This document shows, piece after piece, positions 24,608-35,050 of a stretch of DNA of 64,000 bases. The stretch is from Cranoglanis bouderius. Taxonomy: Eukaryota; Chordata; Actinopteri; Siluriformes; Cranoglanididae. The stretch is taken from assembly GCA_023630585.1 (NCBI GenBank), contig CM042541.1:12123001-12187000 (forward strand), given 5' to 3'. The notes below the pieces were generated by a model. The model saw nothing but the letters and a program-made list of their open reading frames with translations, was not told the origin of the DNA and did no database searches. The position numbers and the translations under genes are program-made. The number at the start of each line of letters is the position of its first letter. The stretch's first letter is position 1.

Positions 24608-25414
24608 ATGGCCAAGACCAAAGAGCTGTCCAAGGATGTCAGGGACAAGATTGTAGACCTACACAAGGCTGGAATGGGCTACAAGACCATCGCCAAGCAT
24701 CTTGGTGAGAAGGTGACAACAGTTGGTGCGATTATTCGCAAATGGAAGAAACTGGCAGTCTCCCTCGGTCTGGGGCTCCATGCAAGATCTCACTTCGTGG
24801 AGTTTCAATGATCATAAGAACGGTGAGGAATCAGCCCAGAACTACACGGGAGGATCTTGTTAATGATCTCAAGGCAGCTGGGACCATAGTCACCAAGAAA
24901 ACAATTGGTAACACACTATGCCGTGAAGGACTGAAATCCTGCAGTGCCCGCAAGGTCCCCCTGCTCAAGAAAGCACATGTACAGGCCCGTCTGAAGTTTG
25001 CCTGAATGATTCAGAGGAGAACTGGGTGAAAGTGTTGTGGTCAGGTGTGGTCAGATGTCTTTGGCATCAACTCAACTCACCGTGTTTGGAGGAGGAGGAA
25101 TGCTGCCTATGACCTCAGTCATAACACCATCCCCACCGTCAAACATGGAGGTGGGAACATTATGCTTTGGGGGTGTTTTTCTGCTAAGGGAACAGGACAA
25201 CTGCACTGCATCAAAGGGACGATGGACGGGGCCATGTACTGTCAAATCTTCTTCCCTCAGTCAGGGCACTGAAAATGACCTTAATGACTTGGAGAGGATC
25301 TGCAAAGAGGAGTGGGACAAAATCCCTCCTGAGATGTGTGCAAACCTGGTGGCCAACTACAAGAAATGTCTGACCTCTGTGATTGCCAACAAGGGTTTTG
25401 CCACCAAGTACTAA
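24608..25414 (+). pseudogene. Tc1-like transposase, family C, shifted and deleted
   Basis: ATG at 24,608 (MAKTKELSKDVRDKIVDLHK), then GMGYKTIAKHLGEKVTTVGA as helix-turn-helix. A shift follows near 24,750, then TTREDLVNDLKAAGTIVTKK in another frame. The region of the first Asp is damaged (WSDVFGINSTHRVWRRRN). HGGGNIMLWGCFSAKGTGQL is readable. A deletion then removes the second Asp and the catalytic Glu, jumping to NDLNDLERICKEEWDKIPPE and the end KGFATKY. Not functional. Confidence 0.88.
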
Positions 25415-25623
25415 GTCGAAGGGATCAAATACTTATTTCCCTCATTAAAATGCAAATCAATTCATAATTTTTTTGAAATGCGTTTTTCTGGATTTTTTTG
25501 TTTGTATTCTGTCTCTCACTGTTAAAATACACCTACCATTAAAATCATAGACTGATAATTTCTTTGTCAGTGGGCAAACGTACAAAATCAGCAGGGGATC
25601 AAATACTTTTTCCCCCCACTGTA

Positions 25624-25915
25624 CATTACCTTACTTCAATTCATCCGCTATGCCATATTACCTGTAATTTGAGGGTGTAGCAGCCCTGCCTGCAGCACTT
25701 GTTAAGCTGAATGGTTGAGCAAATTTCTGCTGTGACTGGTCAGAGTAACTTAGGCGTTAGAAGGTGTTAGCACACCGATAGAAAATAAATATAATTACGT
25801 ATAGGACATTAGGACAATAAAGACCTTTTTCTTTTTATAGAATAAAAATGTTAAAATATTAATGAAAAATCAAAAGAGTTATCAGAAACCAGAAAAAAGT
25901 TACTGTGCCTCTAAC
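25624..25915. other. p4ha2 intron, no recognisable feature
   Basis: Sequence between the family C element and exon 4. Nothing assigned. Confidence 0.4.
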
Positions 25916-26053
25916 CTGGCAGTTTGCCTTTGGAGAAGCTCTCAGAGTCCAGGTGATATGTATCCTGGAGACGCATCAGAGCTTTGGCTGCACCCTTTTG
26001 GTCCTCCTCATCTGGGAAAAACTGTTTGTGCACAGAAATGTTTGCGATGAAAC
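25916..26053 (-). CDS. p4ha2: p4ha2 coding exon 4
   Basis: 138 nt, residues about 110-155. The translation includes FIANISVHKQFFPDEEDQ and GAAKALMRLQDTYHLD and ends with GKLP, the linker between the dimerisation region and the substrate-binding domain. The acceptor is ATCCAG and the donor GTTAGA. A truncated repeat of the GTGCAAAAGTTTTAGGC family starts about 50 bases upstream in gene orientation. Confidence 0.94.
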
Positions 26054-26103
26054 CTGGATAACAGTGAGATGTAGAGAGATAGAAAAAGAGAGAACCAAGT
26101 CAT

Positions 26104-26470
26104 ATACAGTACTGTGCAAAAGTTTTAGGCATATGCAAAGAAATGCTGTAGAGCAAAGATGCCTTCAAAATAATGAAATTAAATGTTTCTACATTTTTTA
26201 AAAAATACCGTAAAGAGCAGTAAACCGTAGTAAATTAAACAAAGTCAATATTTGGTGTGACAAAAAATAAAAATAGCAATCTCCGGTACAATTTGTGCAG
26301 TTTTATACGGAAATTAGCTGGTAAGTTTTATTGAGCATCTTGCAGAACCAGACACAGTGCTTTTGGAGACTTTGACTTTTGCACTTGCTTCTTATTTTTG
26401 CAGCAAAACCCAGCAGCCTTCATTGTGTTTCTTTGTCTGAAAAGTGGTCTCTTATGTAATATGCTGCTAC
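26104..26470. mobile_element. MITE with ACAGTACTGTGCAAAAG end, truncated
   Basis: The left end is ACAGTACTGTGCAAAAGTTT then TAGGC, followed by the same internal order as the complete copy at 29,497-30,025 (CAAAGTCAATATTTGGTGTG; ACCCAGCAGCCTTCATTGTG). It is cut at about 26,470, where a gypsy fragment starts. Confidence 0.75.
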
Positions 26471-26479
26471 CAGGGAATA

Positions 26480-27475
26480 GTGAGGAGGAATGCCACTATG
26501 GAATCCTCACCACTGGCAGCCACCAAAACCTGGTCTCCACCAAACCAATACTGCAACGGGTTGGCCTATGTACCCAGAGGCTCATAGACCCCGCCGGAGG
26601 TGGTTACTGGCAGAGGAGTGTGACGCTGGAGAAATCATTGACCTTGTGGTACTGCAACAGTTTGTTGCCTAACTTCTAGAAGGGACAGTGGCATGGGTCC
26701 AGGGTCGTTGCTTGGAGAGGCGGTCAGGTTGGCAGATCACCTGGCGGCATATCCGGGGGCAGGCAAACCCTCTTTTTTCTCTCTTTGTCTCTCTCTCATA
26801 TTTCCCCCTCTTCACTTTTCCAACCCACCCCTAGTCCCCCTCCCTGGAAGCAGGGGCCCACTACCCCGAAGCCCACTCCCTGAATCCATCCTCCTCCACT
26901 CTCCCCTTCTGTGTCTTCCTCTTCCCCGCAGGTGAGGGAATCTGGTCACACAGGTGCAGGAGTGAAGCCTGGGCCTGTTTTCTGGTGCTGCAGGGAACCT
27001 GGGGACTTCCAGGACCAGTGCCCCATGATGGAGGTAGGGACACTGGTCCGGATCCCCCAAGCATCGTCAACCACCCACCAATCAAGCTGGGGTGTACCGA
27101 CCGGGGACAAAAATTCTGGGGACATAAAAGCATAGTGGAGGCGACGGTTAGTCCCTGCCTCACTTATCCACTGATCCTGGGGACAAATTGTCCAGGATTT
27201 AGAATATTAGTGAGAAAAATATTCGTGGATGGGTCCTGCATTAATGAAAAACATTGTGGAATATGTGCAGCATTGGCTGGGGAGGTGGTGCCGGGGCCGT
27301 TGACGTCAGCTCCATGTCAGGGGACATCGAGAGCAGGGGGAGCGCTGCTCCTCCCCTTTGGCGGGGATCCCCCTCAGCGATTTCCCCTTGGAGCAGTTGT
27401 GCGATGAGAGCCTCCAGCATACTTTCAACCAAGTGAAAGTAATCGATGGGCAGCAAATTCAGCCTACTCATTTCC
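26480..27475 (+). mobile_element. Gypsy-type (Gmr1-like) retrotransposon fragment: gag and protease
   Basis: Plus-strand pieces in broken frames. A SCAN-like gag segment (YWQRSVTLEKSLTL; DLVVLQQFVA) lies at 26,590-26,675. A zinc-knuckle-like CCREPGDFQDQC, in which the usual His is Asp, is at about 26,979-27,014, followed by PMMEVGTLVRIP. Protease-type wording TYPLILGTNCPGF and VRKIFVDGSC is at 27,160-27,240. HAFNQVKVIDGQQIQP is at 27,420-27,465. The second, longer fragment at 37,615-39,420 allows this assignment. No LTR is attached. Confidence 0.72.
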
Positions 27476-27480
27476 CCAAG

Positions 27481-28913
27481 TCAGGGAGTTTCACAAAAAT
27501 TATTGCAATTACACATGCAAAATTAGGCTCATAATAACAATTGGATTTAAATATAATGAGTGATTTATGTTACACAGGTACTCTGCTTGTTACAACAGCC
27601 AGAATCAGAGCTCCATGTCTCCAGTGTGCCTGGGGGCTGATGTTTATCATTTAGCATTTAGGTTTTTTTCAGCTGAAAACATTACTATTAGCATCATTAG
27701 CATAGCCATATAGTTATCTAACACTATATAAATTTCAAGGTGATTACCTTACCCGAGTCGGTAAATGATTAAAAACCTATCTACTGGATTCATTATGTAA
27801 AGAAGGCTACTGAAACAGTTCAAAACTTACAGACCTGTCCAGGAGCAACATCGCTAATTCCATGTCCAGCTTCATTCCTTCATCAGTAATAAAATAGTCC
27901 ATTATGGAAAAGAAATACCAGTGTTTATCCTGGTGTTATTGCATTTCATGTGTTTTTTCCCCCCCTGAAGCATAGCATAATTTTAGTTAAGAAAAGAATT
28001 ATGTGACTGCACTGGGAGCTTACAGGCTTCAGCCATGTAATCAACCTGTGCTGAGACCATGGCTTAAACCATTTTTTTTTTAATCATGTTCTGCATATTT
28101 TCCAAGGATATTTGTACATGTAAGAAATATAAAAATGACTGCTCTAGCTTAAAGGTGCAATATTCATTAAATGTATCAAATGTTCATATTGTCAATTCAT
28201 ATGTATCAAATGTTCTAGCTGATATGTCTGTATCACAGACAAACATTGAAGGTTTTACTCTCAAACACATGGAGTAATTGCAATTTACTTTTAGTTGGTT
28301 GTAAGATAGACTGGGGTTAGAATTATGATGTGTATGTGTCTGTGTATGTAACAAATAGGCCAATGTTGAAGATTTAGGGTTAGGGTTAAACTCACTGAGC
28401 ACAATATTAAAATGGGGACTCTCCAGCTGTGAGGTGGCAATGCTACCTTCTGTGCCAACCTGCTGCCGAAGTCCTTCATTATATGTTTACAATATACATT
28501 TTAACATTTCTACCATTTCTGAGACAGGTCTTGAGTTATTTTTCTCCCCATACACTCTTACATTTTGGTGCATTCCATGTTTTATACCACATTTTTTTCC
28601 CCAGACAAATGCAACAATGGATACTTACTAAAGAAATGTAAATAAAAAATACTGCATGCAAACATGAGAAACAACAAATGAAAGAAAGAAAATACAAAAC
28701 AAAACAAAACAAAAAATGAATTCCTTAAAATAGAAAAATAGCACTAGCTAGCTCCTTTTTATCACTGCCAAACTAAGCATGTACTAGGCTGCTAAAGGAA
28801 ATCAAAACTTTATTCTTGGATTAAAAAAGAAAATTATTGAAAGGTTAATCTATAAAGTGAATGTGCCAACTTGCTAGAATTCTATCCAACTCAAAATAAA
28901 GGCTATTGTTTAC
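27481..28913. other. p4ha2 intron, no recognisable gene
   Basis: AT-rich intron sequence. A two-unit TTAGGG run at 28,374-28,388 is too short to count as a telomeric tract. An AAAC/AAAG-rich stretch lies at 28,680-28,720. Confidence 0.4.
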
Positions 28914-29065
28914 CATCTGAAGAGTCCTGTAGCACCAGATGTTCTAGCTCAGACCATTCTGTGTTAAGTCTCTTCATCAGCTTATAAGCATTCACTGGAT
29001 GAGCCAAAAACCCTTCAGGATCAGTAGTTGATGCAAGAGTTAGTGCATCCAGCCTGTTTGCCCAG
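28914..29065 (-). CDS. p4ha2: p4ha2 coding exon 3
   Basis: 152 nt, residues about 59-109. The translation includes SWANRLDALT, HPVNAYKLMKRLNTEWSELE and LVLQDSSDG, all characteristic of prolyl 4-hydroxylase alpha subunits. The acceptor is TACAG and the donor GTAAAC. It enters after two bases of a codon and leaves after one base, in phase with both neighbouring exons. Confidence 0.94.
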
Positions 29066-29137
29066 CTGTAAAGGATACAAGAATATCAACACAGCACAAA
29101 AATTTTATAAACAATTTTTTTTCATGAACACACACAC

Positions 29138-29460
29138 ACTATATGGACAAATGTTTGTGGACAACTCACCATCATACCAATATGTGCTTTTTGCAAAACT
29201 TCCAACCACCCACAACCTTGGCAGACCATGTCTTCATGGAAATTGTTTTGTGTATAAGGACACTGTCATGCTGGCACATGTTTGGGCTTGGCCCCTTAGT
29301 TCCAGTGAAGGGAAATTATAATGCTACAGCATACAAACTCATCCTATATTATTGTGTGCTTCCAACTTTGTGGCAACAGTTTGGGGAAGACACAAAAATG
29401 GATGTGATGGCCAGGTGTCCACAAATTTCTGACCAAAGTATGTTTTGGCCTAGCTATGAA
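29138..29460. mobile_element. MITE with ACTATATGGACAAATG end
   Basis: The left end is ACACTATATGGACAAATGTT then TGTGGACA. The right end, CCAGGTGTCCACAAATTTCT then GACCAAAGTATG, is its diverged complement. About 320 bp, non-coding. A recurrent fish type derived from a Tc1/mariner-like element. Confidence 0.7.
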
Positions 29461-29496
29461 AGTATTTTGCCACACATACATACATGCGTACAATAT

Positions 29497-30025
29497 ACAG
29501 TACTGTGCAAAAGTTTTAGGCACATGCAAAGAAATGCTGTAGAGCAAAGATCCCTTCGAAATAATGAAATTAAATGTTTCTAGATTTAAAAAAAATACTG
29601 TAAAGTGCAGTAAACAGTAGTAAATGAAACAAAGTCAATATTTGGTGTGGAAAAAAAAAAATTTAAGTCTCCGGTAAAATTTGTGCAGTTTTATAAGGAA
29701 ATTAGCTGGAACCTCTGGAGCATCTTGCAGAATCAGCCACAGTTCTTCTGGAGACTTTGACTTTTGCACTTATTTTACAGCAAAACCCAGCAACCTTCAT
29801 TGTGTTTTTTGTCTGAAAAGTGGTCTCTTATGTAATTTGCTGCTTTCTTTAATGACATACAAACATTTTTCTGTAACATTTAATTTTGTGCTAGAAAATT
29901 AATTTCATTAATTTTTTTTTTTTTTTGTACTGACCTGATAATGTAGAAGTCATAAAATTAAAAAAATCTATAACAATGTTTGTACTAAAAAAAATAGGGT
30001 GCTTAAAATTTTTAAACAGTACTGC
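29497..30025. mobile_element. MITE with ACAGTACTGTGCAAAAG end, complete
   Basis: The left end is ACAGTACTGTGCAAAAGTTT. The right end, TGCTTAAAATTTTTAAACAG then TACTG, is its diverged complement. Same internal sequence as 26,104-26,470. It lies 67 bp from p4ha2 exon 2 in the intron between coding exons 2 and 3. Confidence 0.75.
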
Positions 30026-30091
30026 ATGTGTACAATATATTTGAAATTAAGGAAACTTCCTTCAATACGTCTGCCTTGTGTAAGGGTGCAC

Positions 30092-30188
30092 CTTTTCACA
30101 GCATCAAGCTTGGACTCCTCTGCTTGGATGTATTCCTTCAGGGAGTGAACCAAATCCCTCTCTGCAAAGATCAAGTCTGTCATCTGGC
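30092..30188 (-). CDS. p4ha2: p4ha2 coding exon 2 (N-terminal dimerisation region)
   Basis: 97 nt, residues about 27-58. The translation starts QMTDLIFAERDLVHSLKEYI and continues to DAVK, matching the N-terminal helical region through which alpha subunits dimerise. The acceptor is CCCCCAG and the donor GTGCAC. The exon completes the Gly codon from the signal-peptide exon and ends after two bases of the next codon. The alpha-family motif GQMTDLI is intact. Confidence 0.93.
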
Positions 30189-30403
30189 CTGGGGGTGAGA
30201 TAAGAGTGGAAAAACACGTCCAATACTTCAACACAATACAGACTTCCTAATTGGGTTGCAAAATAGATGTCTGTTTTATAGCATTATTGGAGAATTTGCT
30301 TTATTAACTTACTGCAAGTCACATTACAAACCTGACACAGAAACTTGGCCATCCTGTGTTTGACTATTTCATATTGGCACTAAGTAGGTGACAACTGAAA
30401 TGT

Positions 30404-30582
30404 GAATTTTCAGAGGAAGAACAGTGCTGTGTTCTCCTATGCCCTGAAACCATGAGTGCACTGACTAATGATGGGGTTATTCTTGATGGGGCATAGATAT
30501 AGCCGCAACACAGCCAGCATTGTTCACATAATCGTCTGCATATTTTATGTACAGCTGGGAAAAAAGTGATATCCACTAGACC
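30404..30582. repeat. Duplicated intron segment, copy 1
   Basis: About 180 bp (AGAGGAAGAACAGTGCTGTG to ATATCCACTAGAC) recur in direct orientation at 31,876-32,077 with about 10-15 percent differences and a (ATT)n insertion. The sequence does not resemble any mobile element I know. Confidence 0.85.
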
Positions 30583-30656
30583 TAAGCTTATACAATTTTT
30601 TTCCTGCTCATGATTTACCATTAAAAATGTGATTAACAGATTAATTTAATGTTAAC

Positions 30657-31878
30657 TACAGTCAGGTCCATAAGTATTTGGACAGTGACACAATTTTCTT
30701 AATTTTGACTCTGTACACCACCACAATGGATTTACAATAAAGCAATCAAGATGTGCTTGTAAAATAAACCATTTGAATTAAACCTGAAAGTCTATATTTC
30801 ATAGTCAATCCATTTTCACAGGCTCAAACATAATTAAACAAACTAACAATTATAAATATAACGATTATTTTTAATACTTAGATGCAAATCCTTTGCAGTC
30901 AATGACTGCCTGAAGTCTGGAACCCAATCCAACATCACCAAATGCTGAGTTTCCTCCCTTGAGATGCTTTGCCAGGACTTCACTGCAGCCATCTTCAGCT
31001 GCTGCTTGTTTGTGGGTCTTTATGACTTCAGTTTTGTCTTCAGTAAGTAATAAGCATGCTCAATTGAGTTGAGGTCAGGTGACTGACTTGTCCATTTACG
31101 AGCATTCCATTTCTTTGCCTTAAGAAGCTGTTGGGTTGCTTTCACCGTATGTTTTAAGTCATAATCCATCTGTACTGTTAAGCTCCATCCAATCAGTTTT
31201 GACTGAATGTGAGCAGAAAGTATAACTCTGTTTGACAGATAATCTGGTATGCTATGGATCATGAGCTTTCTTTCCTTCTCCAAACTCATCTCTTCCCATC
31301 ATTCTGGTACAAGCTAATCTTGGTTTCATCTATCCAAAGAATCTTGTTCCAAAACTGGGCAGTTTTTTTTTTTTTTTTTTTAAGATGTTTGCTAGCAAAG
31401 TCTAATCTGGCCTTTTCGTTCTTGAGTGTTACTAGTGGCTTGCATCTTGATGTAAACCCTCTGTATTTACATTCATGAAGCCGTCTCTTGATAGTAAACT
31501 TTGACAATGATACATCTACCTCCGCAAGTGTGTTGTTGATTTGGCCACTCATAAAGTTTCCGTTATCTTTCTGACAGGTCTGTTTTATTTTTTCCAGCCT
31601 AATGATGGCCTCTTTCACTTATATCGACACCTCTTTGTACCACATATTGTGAGTTCCCATGAACAGCCACCAAATACAAATGCAACACTTGGAATGAACT
31701 CCTTTGAATACCTTTGATTTCCTTTTATCTCATGAAATAACGAGGCCACACCTGGCCATGAAACTGCTTATCAGTCAATTGTCCAATTACTTTTGAGCCT
31801 GTGAAAATGGAGGGACTATATAAAAATGGCCGTAATTCCTAAAAGGTTAATGCAATATTTTTGTTAAACCCCTTGATT
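30657..31878 (-). mobile_element. Tc1-like element, family E, right end missing
   Basis: The left tip is TACAGTCAGGTCCATAAGTA then TTTGGACA. Minus-strand transposase pieces: 31,618-31,286 (IRLEKIKQTCQKDNGNFMSG; RRLHECKYRGFTSRCKPLVT; FWNKILWIDETKISLYQNDG, the first Asp) and 31,289-31,020 (YDLKHTVKATQQLLKAKKWN and SQSPDLNSIEHAYYLLKTKL). The second Asp is changed (MDYDLKH instead of QDNDPKH). The right inverted repeat is absent and the element runs into copy 2 of the duplicated intron segment. Confidence 0.85.
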
Positions 31879-32077
31879 TTTAGAGGAAGAGCAGTGCTGT
31901 GTTCTCCTATGCCCTCAAACTATGAGAGCACTGACTAATGATATGGTTATACTTGATGTGGGCATAGATACAGCAGCAACACAGGCAGAATTGTTCACAT
32001 AATTGTCTGCATATTTTATTATTATTATTATTGTCCATTATATGTACTGCTGAAAGAATAGTGATAACCACTAGACA
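31876..32077. repeat. Duplicated intron segment, copy 2
   Basis: Direct repeat of 30,404-30,582 (AGAGGAAGAGCAGTGCTGTG to ATAACCACTAGACA). It is interrupted at its 3' end by insertion of a family B Tc1-like element into a TA (32,078-32,079). Confidence 0.85.
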
Positions 32078-33522
32078 TACAGTGGGTATTTAAAATAATC
32101 ACCTTTTGTTGCTTTTCAGCCTGAAATGAAGACGGACACAGTTTTGTTTTATCCAGCTGTATTTACTCAGTGCAACTTATAACATCCAAGTGAAAGATAT
32201 AACACCAACATGTCTGAAAAAAAAATAAAATAAAATAAAAAAAACCAATCACTGAGTTGGAAAAAGGATCACCCCTTGCTTTAATTTGCCTTATTTTTTT
32301 TATTACAGCATTTAGTCTGTTGGGATATGTCTCTACTAACTTTGCACATCTAGACTTTGCAATATTTGCCCACTCTTCTTTGCAGAACTGCTCAAGATCA
32401 GTTAAATTTGATGGTGACCATTTGTGGGCTGCAGTCTTCAAGTAATTCCACAGATTTTCAATGGGGTTTAAGTCTGGGCTCTGACTAGGCCAGGCAAGGA
32501 CATTCACCTTGTTCTCCTTCAATCACTGTGCGGTCAGTTTTGCTGTGTGCTTTGGGTCATTGTCATGTTGGAAGGTAAACCTTCTTCCCATTGACAACTT
32601 TCTGGCAGAGGGCAGCAGATTTTCCTCAAGAATTTGTTGGAATTTTGCCCCATCCATTTTCCTTCTATCCTGTGCTCCAGTCCCTGCTGCAGAGAAACAC
32701 CCCATAACAGGATATTACCACCTCCATGCTTTACTGTAGGAATGGTGTTATTTGGATGGTGAGCTGTATTGGATTTCCACCAGACATATCGTTTGGTGTT
32801 GAGGTCAAATAATTCAATTTTAGTCTCATCTGACCATAACATCTTTTTCCATGTGGCCTCAGAATCTTCAAGGTGCGTTCACTTGGCCTTTCTTGAGGAG
32901 TGGCTTTTTTCTTGCAACCCTCCCATACAAACCACATTTGTGGAGAATTTGTGATATTGTTGTCGCATGCACACAATGACTACTCTTTGTCATAAATTCC
33001 TGCAACTGCTTCAGAATTGCTGTAGGCCTCTTGGTAGCCTCTCTGACCAGTTTCCTCCCATCTCTTTCATCCAGTTTGGAGCGACGTCCTAATCCAGGGA
33101 GGGTCTGCGTTGTACCAAATACCTTCCACTTCTTAATAATAGACTTCACTGTGCTTCTAGGCATTGATAAAGCCTTTGAATTTTTTTTGTATTCATCTCC
33201 TGACTTGTGCCTGTCCACAACTTTATCCCAGAGATCTTTTGACAGTGCCTTGCCAAAATACTCCAGGAAAGCTCTTTTCATGCTGAGCTAATCAAAATGA
33301 CCACAGTTGATCACAGTTGAAAGTCAAATGGCTTTGTGTGCCATTGAGAAGGTGAGATTAGCTACACCTTATTGAGTTTACAAGTCATTTTTAGGAAGGG
33401 GGTGATCCTTTTTCCAACTCGGTGATTTTGGTTTTTTATTTATTTTTATTTTTTTTCTGACATGTTGGTGTTATATCTTTCACTTGGATGTTATAAGTTA
33501 CACTGAGTAAATACAGCTGGAA
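32078..33522 (-). mobile_element. Tc1-like element, family B, right tip missing
   Basis: The left tip is TACAGTGGGTATTTAAAATA, with a small deletion in the tip. Minus-strand transposase is in three pieces: 33,281-32,868 (GKALSKDLWDKVVDRHKSGD; GRRSKLDERDGRKLV), 32,842-32,534 (LWSDETKIELFDLNTKRYVW; HGGGNILLWG), and 32,705-32,163 (FTFQHDNDPKHTAKLTAQ; WPSQSPDLNPIENLWNYL). All three catalytic residues are present, but several frameshifts separate them. At 33,522 it passes straight into a family A element. Confidence 0.88.
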
Positions 33523-35050
33523 AAAAATCAAACCAAGATAAATCATACCAAAACCTTTTCTACCTTTATTGTGAAATTTTAACCTATTAATTAAAGTGAA
33601 AAACAATAAGAATCGTTTTAGCGAAAATAAATACATAAATAAATAATGTACAATAACCTGATTGCATAAGTGTGCGCACCCTAAACTAATATTTAGTTGA
33701 AGCACCTTTAGATTTTATCACAGCATTCAATCTTTTTGGGTCAGAGTCAATCAGTTTGACACATCTTGTATTAGCAATATTTTGCCATTCTTCATTGCAA
33801 AAGCATTCTGACTCTGTCAAATTGTCTGGGCATCTCCTAGGCACAGCCCGCATCAGGTCACCCCACCGATTTTTGATTGGATTTAGGTCTGGACTCTGGC
33901 TGGGTCATTCCAAAACCTTGAACTTGGTGAAGCCACTCCTTTGTTGATCTGGAGATCGTTGTCATGCTGAAAGGTGAAATTCCTCTTCATCTTAAGTGTT
34001 TTAGCAGACGCCTTAAGGTTTGGTGCCAAAATTGACTGGTATTTGGAGCTGTTCATTATTCCCTCTACCCTGATTAAAGCCCCAGTTCCAGTTGAAGAAA
34101 AACAGCCCCAAAGTTTGATGCTGCCATTGCCATGCTTCCCTGTGGGCATGGTGTTCTTTTGGTGATGTGCTGTGGGGTTTTTTTTGTGCCAAATATATCT
34201 TTTGGTATTTTGACCAAAGTTCAACATTTGTCTCATCAGACCACAACGCATGGTTTTGGGAGATTGGATGTATTATTTATTTATTTTTTTGGTTAAAAAA
34301 GGCTTCCATCTTGCCACCCTACCCGATAGCCCAGAATTATTAACAATTCAGGAGATTGTTGTCACATGTAGGGAACAACCAGTACTCGCCAGAAATTGCT
34401 GCAATTCTTTTAATGTTGCTGTAGGCTTCTTGGCAGCCTCCCTGACCAGTTTTCTCCTGATCTTCTCATCAATTTTAGAGGGATGCCCTGCTCTCAGTAA
34501 TGTCACTGTCATGCCATATTTTCTCCAATTGTTGATTTTTGTCTTTACAGTGTTCTATGGTATATCCAACACCTTGGAATATTTTTGTAACTCTCTCCTG
34601 ATTGATATTTTTCAACAATGAGATCCCATACCTGCTTTGTAAGCTCTTTGTGGCCCATGGCTTCCAGTTAGCTATTACCAAGAAGATGCCAGGAAAATCC
34701 TATAGGAACAGCTGTACTTTACTTGGGGTTAATCAGTCACTTTAATTGATAGCAGGTGTATACTAATTCGTATTTAACATGACTTTGAATGTGACTGGTT
34801 GATTCTGAACACTGTCACATTCCCAATTATAAAAGAGTGTGCACACTTATGAAAGCTGGGTATTGGAAGTTGTTTTTTCTTTTTTTTCCCCCAAAAAACA
34901 TTTCTGGGTGTTTGTCACTTGATGTTTATATGTTGATATTTCACAATAAAGGTGAAAAGTGTTCTGACATGATTTAACTTAATTTAATTTTTTACATCAC
35001 AAAAACCTGCCATTTTAACAGGAGTGTGTAGACCGTTTAAATCCACTGTA
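33523..35050 (-). mobile_element. Tc1-like element, family A, left tip missing
   Basis: It starts at AAATCAAACCAAGATAAATC, about 70 bp inside the usual tip, and ends GTTTAAATCCACTGTA. Minus-strand transposase pieces: 34,681-34,475 (N-terminal domain, in frame shreds), 34,251-33,883 (DETNVELWSKYQKIYLAQKK in one frame, HGNGSIKLWGCFSSTGTGAL and FTFQHDNDLQINKGVAS in another). The catalytic Glu region lies at about 33,850-33,900 (SRVQT in a shifted frame). Degenerate. Confidence 0.83.

Larger units (their letters stand above)
24252..25623 (+). mobile_element. Tc1-like element, family C, internally deleted, IR/DR type
   Basis: The left tip is TACAGTGGGGGGGGAAAGTA, and the right tip is its complement ending CCCCCCACTGTA. 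Inverted repeats are about 200 bp, with the unit AAGTATTTGATCCC occurring at the outer and inner ends of each. A long hairpin sits between the left repeat and the transposase start (24,469-24,565). A second copy of this family is at 60,620-62,181. Confidence 0.9.

Noticed and set aside
28374..28388. TTAGGG repeats as an interstitial telomere
   Set aside because: Only about two units are present, easily explained by chance in AT-rich DNA.
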